Of a DNA stretch of 64,000 nucleotides, positions 14,201 through 24,565 are shown piece after piece. The stretch is from assembly GCA_963693285.1 (NCBI GenBank), contig OY848922.1, forward strand, positions 5,568,923 to 5,632,922, in the 5' to 3' direction. Under the pieces are notes generated by a model that saw only the letters and a list, made by a program, of their open reading frames with translations, was not told the origin of the DNA and made no database searches. This DNA is from Xestospongia muta (taxonomy: Eukaryota; Porifera; Demospongiae; Haplosclerida; Petrosiidae). A program made the translations under genes and the position numbers. Position 1 is the first letter of the stretch; each line of letters starts with the position of its first letter.

Positions 14201-14843
14201 TTAAGAGAACAAAGATTTTTTCACTCTATAACAACCGTCCTCATGGATGCAGATCTTTGAATATGAACAACGCTGCTTTATTAAGCCTATAGAAACAAAA
14301 CTATAATAACTTGGATGTTCAAATTTATCAGCACACCAGAATTGCATAGGCTTACCTATCCTACCAAATTGTCGATGGGGGAGATACCATAAACTAATAG
14401 CTATTGTCAAGTTTGAAACCTCATCTACAACACTGAAAGAAACAGGACCAAAGTGATGTATCTTTACTGTTGTGTTCTAATTGGGTATACAAAGGAGTAG
14501 GAAATAATCCAAAGCTTGCTACATCCCAATGTGTAAGAGCATCTAATAGGAATTTCATATGTTGAAGTTGATGAAAACACAATCATTATAATGCCATTTT
14601 GTAGTTGAATGAGCTCAGATACAAGTGTATCTAAAAAGGTGTTCATGTGAAGGTTTGGCTCATGAGTTGAGGTCTAGGTAATATTCCTACTGTTAAGACA
14701 TTCTCCTTTTTAAAGCGAGACATATGTGATAAGTTCATAATTGTTAGGTATATCACCCCAACAGAGTATGTGAGATGCTTAAACCAATCCACATTCAGCA
14801 TTAGTGCAACTGTGTTCAATGGGATTTTGTATCTGATGTTCAT
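14201..14843 (-). pseudogene. Broken tnp2-like (CACTA/plavaka-type) transposase fragment
   Basis: Overlapping minus-strand frames read in order as pieces of one transposase. The frame 14843-14643 carries LMLNVDWFKHLTYSVGVIYL and TIMNLSHMSRFKKENVLTVG. The frame 14646-14464 has ELIQLQNGI and LGCSKLW. The frame 14410-14201 comes from further downstream. The order (NVDWF, SVGVIYLTIMNL, RFKxENVLxVGI, then ELxxLxxGI and LGCSK) is what I know from tnp2/Transposase_21-like proteins of animals and fungi. Frame changes at about 14645 and in 14411-14463 show that it is dead. No termini were found; degenerate sequence up to about 15380 may belong to the same element. Confidence 0.7.
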
Positions 14844-15448
14844 ATGAGTTTTTCAAATTTCTCCATCATAAACATCAGTTAAGTTTGTATTTCAACTGTC
14901 TACATAAGTCGATAAAACCAGGACGTAGAACCATTTGCTGTATATACATTTTCAAAGGGTAATAGCAGTAAACTTTTAATGGGTAGTAAATACACTTGCA
15001 GAAGAAAAACAAACAGACTTCAACAAAGTAGAACAACATATGGTTGACGAAATGTCTTTACAGAATGGTTAGGAAATTGATTGTTTAAGCATCTGCAGTC
15101 CATTGTGAAAGTGAACATGAGATATGTTCATGAACAGTAAGGCATTCTGGAGAAACAAAATAAATGAAAGGTTTGACTTCTATTGGTGAACAGTTACTTT
15201 TTTAGCCACATACAACGAGATTGCAAACTTGTTAAAATGTGAGTTGAATGTTGAATACTTTGCTGAATACTTTCGACATAAACTTAATCAATTCATCAAT
15301 GGTATTCTCAGGAATGTAAAGGAACGCCTACTTACTCCACCCACAAACGTTGAGCATATGCTTCGATCGTAGTGTGAATTGTAAAGACAGCTTAAGTTCT
15401 AACGAGTCTGCGTTCCTATATTGACATGTCTTCTTTTTTGAACCTGAA

Positions 15449-16320
15449 ATGGAACGGCAAAATGTACACTTTTACAAACTAGTTGTATCTCTTGCTCTGA
15501 GGAAGATTCAAAAAAGGTACGGACAAATGTCAGAAGAAAGAGACAGCGTTACCCATATCCAAAGTCTGGAGAAAAAAACAACCTGTCAATCGCAATAGAA
15601 GAAATAAGCAACCTAGCAATAGTTATAAATTCAAAGGACTTACAAAATCAACACAGCCAGTTCTAAAGTCTTACCTATCATCAACTACACCAACATTAAC
15701 ACCTTTACCTTCACAAGTTTCCACTGACTGTACGTTATCCAGTTAGTATTATTGTTAGACATTTTGTTAAAATTTGTACAGTAGAAAGTACAGGCTTTGT
15801 TGAGTATTGTGTTACATAAATATTGACTAGTTGTGCTTACATATATTATTTAAACTTATTGTGTTTGTGTAGGCCTAAGTGTAAATTCTTTTAGTAGTCC
15901 ATGTACTCCATGTACATCTGACGCCAATGTATGTCTGAAGAGTCTGTAATTGGCAGTATGAAAGAAAAGGTAGAAGCCATTGAATCCAGTTGTAATACCG
16001 GGAAGAAAAAAGTATGGCCAGATAAATATCCAATAAAATTAGCGTAAGTTACTAAGTTTCTTTGTTCTTGATTTATCACTTCACTACCACAGTGAGAGAC
16101 AAGATGAGTATATAATGTTCTTTAGAGTGAGAATGAGTCCTTCACTGGTTTCCAGATAGGGAATGGGTTAGTTTTAATATTTGTTTTTTGTGTTTTACTT
16201 CTTATTTTTGCCTATGCATTAGCAAAACATACAATAGTATTGAAAACAAGAGAGTTCTTGATACTTTATTGAAAGAACTGAAAGCACTGAATCCAGTATT
16301 TCTGACTGATAATATCTCTG
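15449..16320 (+). other. Possible plus-strand exons of unknown identity
   Basis: Three plus-strand pieces look exon-like. A 49-codon open frame (15449-15598) starts MERQNVHFYKLVVSLALRK and is rich in charged residues. A segment at about 15937-16050 reads EESVIGSMKEKVEAIESS and then WPDKYPIKLA. A segment at about 16223-16321, after an AG and before GTTAGT, reads NKRVLDTLLKELKALNPVF. None was recognised, and I cannot join them in one frame with confidence. They lie just upstream of the decayed ROC-COR paralogue and could be its altered 5' part or another transposon. Confidence 0.3.
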
Positions 16321-16639
16321 GTTAGTTAAAATTTAATGTTGTTCAGCGCATTCATTTTGTCATAGTATATGATCATCACAAGCTAAGAGGCAACTTCTAA
16401 AGAGAGTCTGAGGGCCTTTCTAATCTCGAAATCGACTAGATGATATTCCCAGATGGATTTAAACATCCTTAAGAACACATTTATTATAGAAATGTATATT
16501 TCATTTTATATAACAGTGATGGTTTAATGCAATATCATTTCAATGATTGAAGGAAATATGACAAAAATGTGACATATAATTAACTTTTACTGTCAAATTT
16601 AACATAGCTAGATATGTCACCTTTCATTGCCATGATATT

Positions 16640-18460
16640 ACATTCATAGACAAATGTCACGCATTTTATGATTAACAGATTTATTGGCACTTAGTACAAA
16701 AAGACAAAATTTTGGCCATTTTCGAATATTTGCCCAAGAAAAATGTCCACATACTTGCTTCATTAAGTGAAATTTGTGATTGCCTCATTTCTTAAAATGA
16801 ATCATCAGAAGAAGTGATATTTCCAATAGAATGTGTTTGTAGAACAATCATTAAAAGATATCATCTTCAATTTGTGAATGTATTATGTCCTTGCAAAAGG
16901 ATATTGGTGTCTCCATAACTATACCAGTACATTGGTATATGTTTGAATTACATGCAAAAGAGGAGGCATCGCAATAAGAGCATGAAATGATCTCATTAGA
17001 ATCATGTTGTGCTATAAGATTTAATTTTAGCACGACTATAGAGATGATGTGGTAAAGTCTATTAATTATCTACATTCTATGACCTTATTCTTTATTTTCC
17101 AGTAATACTTCCTGATGTCATCTTCACTACCCATAATATATTCTTGATTTGCTTTCAACACTAATACGAGTTTTATTTGTATACACACTAAAGTATATAT
17201 TCCAAGGTCAGATGTCACTACTGAATACAGAGTATGAGTATTGTAATAATGGCATATCTGAAGAGTCACTTCTCTATAAACTTAGCCTTCCTTTTGTTTC
17301 CACACTTTACTAAGACTATATTTTTTAAACTGCTTTAATATCTTAGCATTGTTGCTCTGTTTATTGCATACAACTTAAGAAGTTGCTACTTTATTCTAGT
17401 ACCATTTACCATCTCATCAATTAACAGATATAATGCTTGCCTTTAAAAACAAAGTAACTCCACAGATTAGTTTTTAGTACCTTTGAATATGTACTTATTC
17501 CTTTTTGATATAGGGAATATTTACATCTCTAATGGTGGCATTACTCAACAGAGATATCAAACTTTATTTTCTATTGACAGCAATTTCAACTATTTTCCCC
17601 AACAATTATGATATACTGTTTGACTTTACTCAGAAGATTTTCTTGGCTCAGTGGTACTGATAGATGCATTTAAATGGTTAAAATGTATTTTTATGTTATA
17701 TTAAGAACTGTCCTGTACTATGTCAAAGTCATTAGGGAATCTGTATTATCCTTTGCAGATCTACTTACCTATAATCATCAAGCATTACAAGTTACTGTAA
17801 CATTACCATGTCACCAAGACCATTTCAAGGATGTCTTAAGTTTTTGTACTATTGAAATGAAACATGATCAAGGAAGATATATTGTTAAATGCTCAGATAA
17901 GATAAGAATGTTTCTCCTTTTTGTTGTAACTGATAAAAGACAAGTTTGTTGGCTAAATGGTAAGCTGACTATGAAATATTTAATGCATGTTTTACAAATT
18001 TATTATCACTCAATTGCTGTTCCTGTTTCTTTACCAGATGGATTATTATATAAGGTGTTCTACACAAGGTACACTCCAATGTACATTGCTTAAATTAATT
18101 ACATATATTTTACATCAGAGCCAGTTAAAACATTTTTAACAGCTATGTATGTATAATTATATGTAATATATCAATCTTCAGTTATCTTAAGTCAAAATAA
18201 TTGATAACCATCTCCATATTCAAACCTATACCATTTTGTTTTTGTAGATGACAGTCATTTTCCTGGTCTGATGCATGTTGTTAGAGATGTTTATCAATGG
18301 GATATCCTTTGGGAATTATTAGGGATTTCATATGCAACATTATGTACTATTGAACAAGACACCATTTTCAGACATAGATAGAATCCTTTATTGAGGAAGA
18401 TTTTATTAACCAAGGCCATTCCTTCAACAAAGACGATGGATTACTCACACTTTAATATGT
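16640..18460 (+). pseudogene. Decayed paralogue of the ROC-COR-death-domain gene
   Basis: This plus-strand stretch follows the minus-strand gene at 46-60 kb residue by residue but is full of stops and frameshifts. Landmarks: IGT-stop-Y then KKTKFWPF at 16683 (intact gene IGTYYDKTKFWPFF, the G4 region); DDVVKSINYLHSMTLFF near 17042; LAFKNKVTPQ near 17455; then an intact acceptor at 17513 and an exon 17514-17959 starting GIFTSLMVALLNRD and carrying YSEDFLGSVVLIDAFKWLK. That exon ends at a good donor (AATG|GTAAGC). A death-domain exon starts at 18248 (after TAG) with HVVRDVYQWDILWELLG and meets a stop at about 18378. Exon phases match the intact gene. The P-loop half and ankyrin repeats are missing. 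A 139-codon frame (17674-18093) is the longest open remnant. A second short scrap of the same G4 region lies at 19741-19835. Confidence 0.85.
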
Positions 18461-18559
18461 TTGTTGGTTCCTTATCATTTTTGATTTTACTTTTACTTTA
18501 CTAACAATTTTATAATTAATCATAATATTTTTAAGGTAACAAAGTAGACCTCTCTGAAT

Positions 18560-18935
18560 ATCACCAATAATATGGAGGCTTCGGTAGTGCTATTGTTAAG
18601 GAAAATGAAGAAACTATAGAAAATACAACCTTCATTAATACATGTAAAACATAGTCATACCTCTTTTTAGGAGAAATTGAATAGCATCCCACAGACCTAA
18701 ATGATGCATCATCTAATAATATACAAAATAAAACAGACAAATATTATACAATTCGTATACTTTGTATAGCTATGGAACATAGCGCTCATTTAGAGAGGGG
18801 GGATATAGTGAGAGCTATTAGTTTGGGAGAGTTATTAGAGAGTGCTGAAAGTAAACACAATGAAATTAAATACTCAATCATACCATAAACAATAGCTCTT
18901 GTTTATGAATGTGTTGACATTAGTGAACAAGGTTA
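18560..18935 (+). other. Unrecognised exon-like segments after the decayed death domain
   Basis: Two segments have long stop-poor frames. One near 18570 reads YGGFGSAIVKENEETIENT. The other, at about 18725-18933, reads MEHSAHLERGDIVRAISLGE and later one stop, then IALVYECVDISEQ before a GTTAGT donor. They could be C-terminal exons of the decayed ROC-COR gene that have no counterpart in the intact copy, or the 5' part of the transposon that follows. I recognise no domain. Confidence 0.3.
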
Positions 18936-19051
18936 GTTAATCTATTGCTATTGTAGGCCATTTATATCATCGTGGTTTTTTAGTAAAGGCTACACTAGAT
19001 AATAGAGCAGTAAACAGAATTAAAGAGTAAATTGCTTACTTATTTTAAGCT

Positions 19052-19735
19052 GGATGTGAGTGTGGTTCCTATAGAAATGGTCATTGCAGTAGTCCAATCT
19101 ATTTATACCATTACAAATCTACTAGGAGTCAATGTCAAGCACTGGATTTTCAATGTGATGCCCCACATATCAATGTCTGCAATAATTTAACACAGAGGAC
19201 ATCAACTAAATGATAAAGAAAAAAGGAACATAGTTCATATATAAGATATTAAGGTAAAGTATATATATGATCTAAACAGTTGACTAACAGAATATATCTT
19301 ATAAATTGGTAGGACAACTTTTCTCTTTTTGCACAGCATTATTACAAAGAGGTTGGGCACTATTAGGTTAAGCTACCTCAATTATGGATTAAGTCCAAGA
19401 GTTCATGGTAATGCTAATCACTTTTCTAATAACACAAATATCACTGAAGAGTTAAAACATACTGTCACATTCATAAGAAACTATGCTGATATTAATGCAT
19501 AATTCTAACATGGAGAATTCCTGGTTATAAAAGAATAGTTGTACTAATTCTACCCACTCACATGACAAAAGAGCAGGATGGAATTGATTAATTCACAATA
19601 ATGACCATCAACAAACACAAAGGTGGGTAAATAAGTTTCTTCAAAACTTGGAAAAAGTTTGTTCCCATATCATTGCTATTAAACCATGATCAGAGCTTTG
19701 TTGGATATGGCCAGAAAACTTTAAGTATACACATA
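19052..19735 (+). pseudogene. GQNKN-family transposase-like gene, 5' fragment (copy 1)
   Basis: The plus strand carries broken pieces of a transposon protein family I know from sponge and cnidarian genomes. A Cys-rich stretch starts GCECGSYRNGHCSSPIYLY (19052). Next come RVHGNANHFSNNTNITEEL and TVTFIRNYADINA (about 19399-19500), equivalent to the family's R-x-HGNxN block. After that come a decayed 'GRIPGY' region and a SELCWIWPEN motif (about 19690). Stops and frameshifts interrupt it several times. The product would be a DDE- or integrase-like transposase; that function is inferred from the family's later DNCxGQNKN block, seen here in the fragment at 24.6-25.4 kb. Confidence 0.6.
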
Positions 19736-19835
19736 AGATAATTACATTCATAGACAAGTGTCACACATTTTATGATTATCAGATTTATTGGTACTTAGTA
19801 TGACAAGACAAAATTTTGGCCATTTTTCAAATATT

Positions 19836-20063
19836 TGATAGATTTAGAGCTTTTACAATTAACAAAACGATCAACTCAATCTGACCAACAGTACAAAATA
19901 CAGTAACTCAAAACATAAAAACAAAATCAACTAGAAAGTTCTATATAAACACATGTGACTTGAAAGAGACCACATTCTTTTTAATCATGGTTACTTATAT
20001 AAACTGACCTCTATGCAATTATTGTAAATAGTCTGAGTCTGATACAAAAAGTGACTTTCAACA
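19836..20063 (-). mobile_element. Copia retrotransposon 3' LTR
   Basis: On the minus strand, directly after the RNase H stop, comes a purine run (gagaaggag) and then a 228-base segment beginning TGTTGAAAGTCAC and ending CTATCA. Polypurine tract followed by TG...CA ends is the standard layout of a 3' LTR. It contains a TTTATATAAG box. The 5' LTR is missing, so the element is truncated and the target duplication cannot be read. Confidence 0.7.
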
Positions 20064-20070
20064 CTCCTTC

Positions 20071-20382
20071 TCACTTTGGACCAGAGAAAATTCTTTGACT
20101 CCAGCCATATCTCTTGAGTTTCTCAAATCGTTCAGCATACAATCCCTTTGTTAGCATATCAGCTATCACATTGTCAGTTCTGCAGTATTGTATATCTATT
20201 GTTCCTTTCTTTGTTTCGTCTCTGTTGAAATGGTATTTGATGTCTATATGTTTGCTTCGTCCATGAAATTGTGAGTTTTTCACCATACAAATAGCCGATT
20301 GATTGTCTTCAAATATTGGTACTAATTTAGATGGCTCCTTTTGTGGTTGTAACTCAACTAATAGTCAATTAAGCCATATTGC
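20071..20382 (-). pseudogene. Copia pol C-terminus (RNase H), truncated
   Basis: This single 104-codon frame contains one internal stop (TGA in place of an expected Trp in AIWLNxLLVEL). It carries VPIFEDNQSAICMVKN, then SQFHGRSKHIDIKYHF, then DNVIADMLTKGL and a tail FEKLKRYGW. These are the end of the RNase H domain of Ty1/Copia polyproteins, with DNQSA holding a catalytic Asp. Its upstream side is cut at about 20388, where the duplicated transposon sequence resumes. Its stop codon is followed at once by the polypurine tract and LTR. Confidence 0.88.
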
Positions 20383-20388
20383 TAAAAA

Positions 20389-21960
20389 TGCCCCACATAT
20401 CAATGTCTGCAATAGTTCAACACAGAGGACATCAGCTAAATGATAAAGAAAAAGTATAAAGTATATATGGATCTAAACATTTGACTAACAGAATATATCT
20501 TATAAATTGGTAGACAGCTTTTCTCTTTTTGCACAGCATTATTACAAAGAGGTTGGGCACTATTAGGTAAAGCTACCTCAATTATGGATCAAGTGCAAGA
20601 GTTCATGATAATGTTAATCACCTTCCTAATAACACAAATATCATTGAAGAGTTAAAACATACTGTCACATTCATAATAAACTATGCTGATATTCATGCAT
20701 AATTCTAACAGGGAGAATTCCTGGTTATAAAAAAATAGTTGTACTAATTCTACCCACTCACATGACAAAAGAGTAGGATGGAATGATTAATTCACGATAA
20801 TGGCCATCAACAAACATACAGCTGGGTAAATGAGTTATTTCAACACTTAAAAAAGGTTGTTCACATATCATTGCTACTAAATCATGAACAGATCTATGTT
20901 GGATATGGCCAGAGAATTTCTGTTACTATTAGCAGGAGCCCATGAGCGTCGCGAAGCGACGCAAAGGAGCGTCAAACTGCCATTATATTTGTATTCTAAC
21001 CATTGCCGAAACACGGTCAAGGATTATTCCATATAAGGAAAATACACTTACGTAGCATAAGTACTGCTAAGTACGTGACGGAGCAATGAATATTATTACA
21101 ATCATCTATGGCGAGTAAAATGAAGAAGTCAAAACTAAGAAAGAAGTTATGTATATCGAGAAACGTTTAAAAGAATTGGACTTGGAGGTTATGGGGTTTT
21201 TGTCATTAAAGAAGTGGAAACAGTTGAACAACATATATCACTTTATTCAACAAGACTAGTTCTCTGGCACTACATGAAAACTAGTCTCAGGCTAGGGAAG
21301 TTGCTGGAGTTCTTATAAAGAACTTTCTGCCAGCTTTTTTGTGTCCATTACAGTTTCCTTGCTGCGTGGTACAAGGAAGAAGGCACTTTGGCCTGTGACA
21401 CCTTGTCCACACAGAATACCAGGACACTTTGGAGTTAGTTACCTTGTGTCAGAATATAATGGTAAATGTTGTTCAAGGTCGCTTGGCTATCTTCTTGACT
21501 TCTTGACTTATCTTAAATTTATCTATTTAAATGACACCTACTAAGAGGTTACAGCCCAGAAGCTATTAAAATGCAAAACACTTAGCAGTTATGTCCATAT
21601 ATGGACATATGTTCTAAGCCTTGATTCGACAACATTTGGTAAAGGGAGTTTGACGCTCCTTCATGTCGCTTCGCGACGCTCATGAGCTCCTGCTATTAGT
21701 CAGGTAGCCAATTCATCCAAACCTCATAAACTACATGTAAAGTTGAAGGATAATAAGAGGACATTAATAATGAATACTTTATCCTACACCATTGATTCAA
21801 TGAACACTCATGTTGAGCAAGCAACAATTGAACAAAATATCTATAAAGCTGAGTGCATTAAAAGTAGGAATGATATTGAAAGGATTCATAATCTCAGATG
21901 TATATTTTAGTCTGCCAATTTTTTCAATACTCCTTTACTAACAGCACAAAAAGCATAAGT
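20389..21960 (+). pseudogene. GQNKN-family transposase-like fragment (copy 2), split by a DNA element
   Basis: The duplicated fragment repeats the layout of copy 1: RVHDNVNHLPNNTNIIEEL with TVTFIINYADIHA, then GRIPGYKKIVVLILPTHMTK (about 20710-20770) and TDLCWIWPEN (about 20890). Here GRIPGY is clear. The frame is interrupted at 20933-21692 by an element with inverted repeats and resumes at about 21700 with QVANSSKPHKLHVKLKD; a further open run ends near 21909. The fragment at 24566-25400 holds the next block of the same protein in the same orientation, so 20.4-25.4 kb may be one old element broken by insertions. Confidence 0.65.
20933..21692. mobile_element. 760-base DNA element with hairpin-bearing terminal inverted repeats
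   Basis: The ends are inverted copies of about 45-50 bases: CAGGAGC(C/T)CATGAGCGTCG and so on, through GGAGCGTCAAACT. Each contains an internal palindrome (GCGTCGCGAAGCGACGC at the left end). The direct repeat CTATTAG flanks both sides (20926-20932 and 21693-21699), giving a 7-base target duplication if the element starts at CAGGAGC. Shifted boundaries would give 5 (TATTA) or 3 (ATT). It inserted into an older transposase fragment. Inside, a 67-codon frame (21341-21544) and a stretch reading GGYGVFVIKEVETVEQ (about 21187) are not recognised with confidence. The superfamily is unassigned. Confidence 0.8.
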
Positions 21961-22989
21961 CTTTATGTAAGCTTCAATTTGCATAGCAAATCATTATCCA
22001 AGCACCCTTTACAACCTGAACCAATTTATTTATTTCTTTAAACTAAGGTGTGGTCTATTTGGTGTGACATACAAAGTCCAGAGACATCATCACGTAAACT
22101 AATTAATCAATAATTAAGTATTTTAAGTTCACCTCCAAGAATATAATTAAGAATCTATGGTAATTGTGGTATTGGTGGCCACAATTATAGTTCCTGTCAA
22201 AGGAATAACTAATTTTGTAGCTTCATCATTACTGCTCCTTTCAATGGTTCTCTTCAGAACCACCACTGTAATTCTTTACAATGTTTTTAATTTTAAAAAA
22301 ATATTAGCAATTATGACAAAACAGTTTGATTGTTACATTAACTCTTAGCAACCAAATGTCATGAATACATGACAACAGTATTCATTGGGAAAATCTGGAC
22401 ATCACTAATCCTTGACACAGCCTACACTGTAAGTGTTTCTGGCTATAACTGTTAAAATTTACATGTCTTATGATTCAAACATTTATAGTAAATAAAGGTA
22501 CTAACTACTTTGCTCTCTATTGCAATTAAATTAAAATTGTCCTAAGGATAGCAAATATCCAAATACCCTCTCAATATCAAGCTGACTCGATGATCATCAT
22601 TACATTTCAGAAAAAATATATGTCACACTGTCTCTGTACAGCAGGAAACTTTAAAACTTGAGATATATCTCAACTATGATAGGTACAGCTACTTTAAAAT
22701 TTTAAAGCTTGTACCACAAAAGCAAACAAGTTTTTTTTGTATGACGTTTCATTAATGTGTTGAACTTTGGAAAGCACATGGCTCTTTTCAAGCCTCAATT
22801 GCAAAGATAAGCATCTGGTAGAGCATATAACTGAATAATCCAATTTTCAACAAGTAACACCTACAACTATTGACATATCACTAACAATAATGATAGCAAA
22901 ACAAAATAATCTCAAACACAACGAAGAGTAATAACACTTCAACTACAAACTCGGAAATAAAATTAATAAAATATAAGGCAGTAACTTTT
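21961..22989. other. Intergenic stretch
   Basis: I see no recognisable gene. A 63-codon plus-strand frame at 22157-22348 is hydrophobic, without splice support or a known domain. The sequence may be filler within the decayed transposon that spans 20.4-25.4 kb. Confidence 0.45.
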
Positions 22990-23685
22990 TAATCTATTAT
23001 TGTGGAGTTTTGTGGTTACTAGTACTGTCACTTAAAGCCAGTACACTTTATCTTATAAATTCTAACCTTTAACTAATAACTTCTTGACATATCTCGACAT
23101 TCTATGATTTCAGGTCATTCATCAATGATAGATCTTGTTAATGTCGCGCGGCACCTATCTGATAAAGACAGAATGCTGTACTTAATATATTAAATACTTT
23201 ACTCACCAATCAGGTGTAGCTTAGCCATCTATACCTTAGTAAATAAGTCCAAAGAGATCCTCATCTTTGCAGCAGGGAGACAGCCTTCACGTGGTCTAGT
23301 GGTTTAATCACGTGATGATAGATATCGAAAATTATTAAAAATGCATTTTCTCAATTATAGTATTTACACGGAACAAGTGATTTCAAAATGACGAAAAAAT
23401 TGGTAGCCAAAAATATACTTAACCATGTCATATTATTTTCTCAAAATATTCCAATAGTGCCATAAGTAACATTATTTATTTAATATCACATCAAGGTATA
23501 ACTGGTTGACATGCTAAGATGTATTTGTATGATAGTGTCTTAGTAATAAGTTAATTGGTACTAAACTGCTGATATTGATAAAAGACAAGACAAATTTCCT
23601 AAAGAAACAGCTTCAAACAGTTTGGAACTCATGTTGATTTCACTTATAACAAATGTTGTGGTAGAATGCAATATTGTATCACTGA
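22990..23685 (-). repeat. Left arm of a long inverted repeat
   Basis: This block is the reverse complement, with substitutions and indels, of 39410-40230. Shared landmarks are the atgcattttctcaattatagtatttac motif, tatcacgtgatt, agatggctaagctacacctg (minus strand) and atttcacttataacaaatgttgtgg. The arms lie about 15.7 kb apart. The block has more CpG than its surroundings. Confidence 0.85.
23207..23228 (-). other. Start-exon-like segment MAKLHLI in the left inverted-repeat arm
   Basis: On the minus strand ATGGCTAAGCTACACCTGAT is followed by TG and a consensus GTGAGT donor. The same 22 bases and donor recur in the other arm at 39998-40019. The upstream side contains an E-box-like CACGTG and CpG dinucleotides. 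It may be the first coding exon of a transposon or gene family whose remainder was not found. Confidence 0.35.
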
Positions 23686-24565
23686 ATTCCATTTGTCATT
23701 TTATATATTCTTCATGAACATAATTACAGTTCATAAATTAGCTATTACACTGCTAATAAGATGTTGTTTCCTGCAGAGTATATTTCCAAACACTATAAAA
23801 TTATTGCTTGAATTTGTTAAAAAAGATTTCTAAAAGTGGATACCTCATATACAAACATATCTTTATGTGTAAAATATTCTTTATAAGACTTATAGTTATA
23901 ATTGTGTAAAGAGAAATATAATAAGAAGAAAGAACACTGTGTCATCTCTACATATGTAATGTTACTACCTTTACATCTCCATTCTCTATGACCTGCATAG
24001 AAGGATTGCTGTAGATACCAATCATTCATAAATGTTGTATTTTTAACTTAGGCTCTCCTTGATTGGTCAATGAACCATTTTTCTTTGAATAAAGCTTCTC
24101 TAAAAGCTAGAAGTCATCAGTAATAATAATGAACATAATATATAGGTCAATGACAACTGTGGGTAGAATATCAGTATACAAGAACGTGTATTAGCAGCTT
24201 TATTCTCAAATACACATAAACAAGCTATATATCGTGAACAATGTATGAGCTACTGAGAAAACAAATTACAGACCTTATTTTGAGAGTATGCTTTATAGTG
24301 TTTGAGTTCAATACTTACCTCATGTAATCATTATAACAATCATGAGATATTATGTTAGCACTGTTAGAGACACAGTACTACAATGGTATAAAGTATGAAC
24401 ACTCCACTATAGAATCATTTGCTGGCAAGCTCTCACTCTGTTATAACAGAGAAACAGAAACACATATACATATACTGTAAGGTACAACATTGTACTAAAG
24501 TAAAGTACTAATGCTTAGAAATATTAAGAGTAAAGTATTTGAATTGCTTTTTATCTCTATTCTAG
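23686..24565. other. Intergenic segment, partly duplicated at 29.6-30.4 kb
   Basis: No exon was recognised. From about 24180 the sequence matches the region 29630-30430. Shared landmarks are aagctatatatcgtgaacaatgt, tcaatacttacctcatgta, ggcaagctctcactctgtta and aacattgtactaaagtaaagta. This means the transposase fragments behind them (24.6 and 30.4 kb) are two copies of one element. The 29.6 kb copy has about 450 extra bases holding a HIRAN-like frame. Confidence 0.65.

Larger units (their letters stand above)
19158..20925. repeat. Direct repeat pair (19158-19725 and 20389-20925) around a Copia end
   Basis: The two blocks are nearly identical, both starting atgccccacatatcaatgtct and ending near ttggatatggccaga. 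They hold the same transposase fragment. The 660 bases between them hold a scrap of the ROC-COR pseudogene and the 3' end of a Copia element. Small indels distinguish the copies, so this is a local duplication, not a pair of LTRs. Confidence 0.85.

Noticed and set aside
19158..20925. LTR pair of a short retrotransposon
   Set aside because: The direct repeats hold transposase-like coding remnants and lack TG...CA ends; the real LTR is at 19836-20063.
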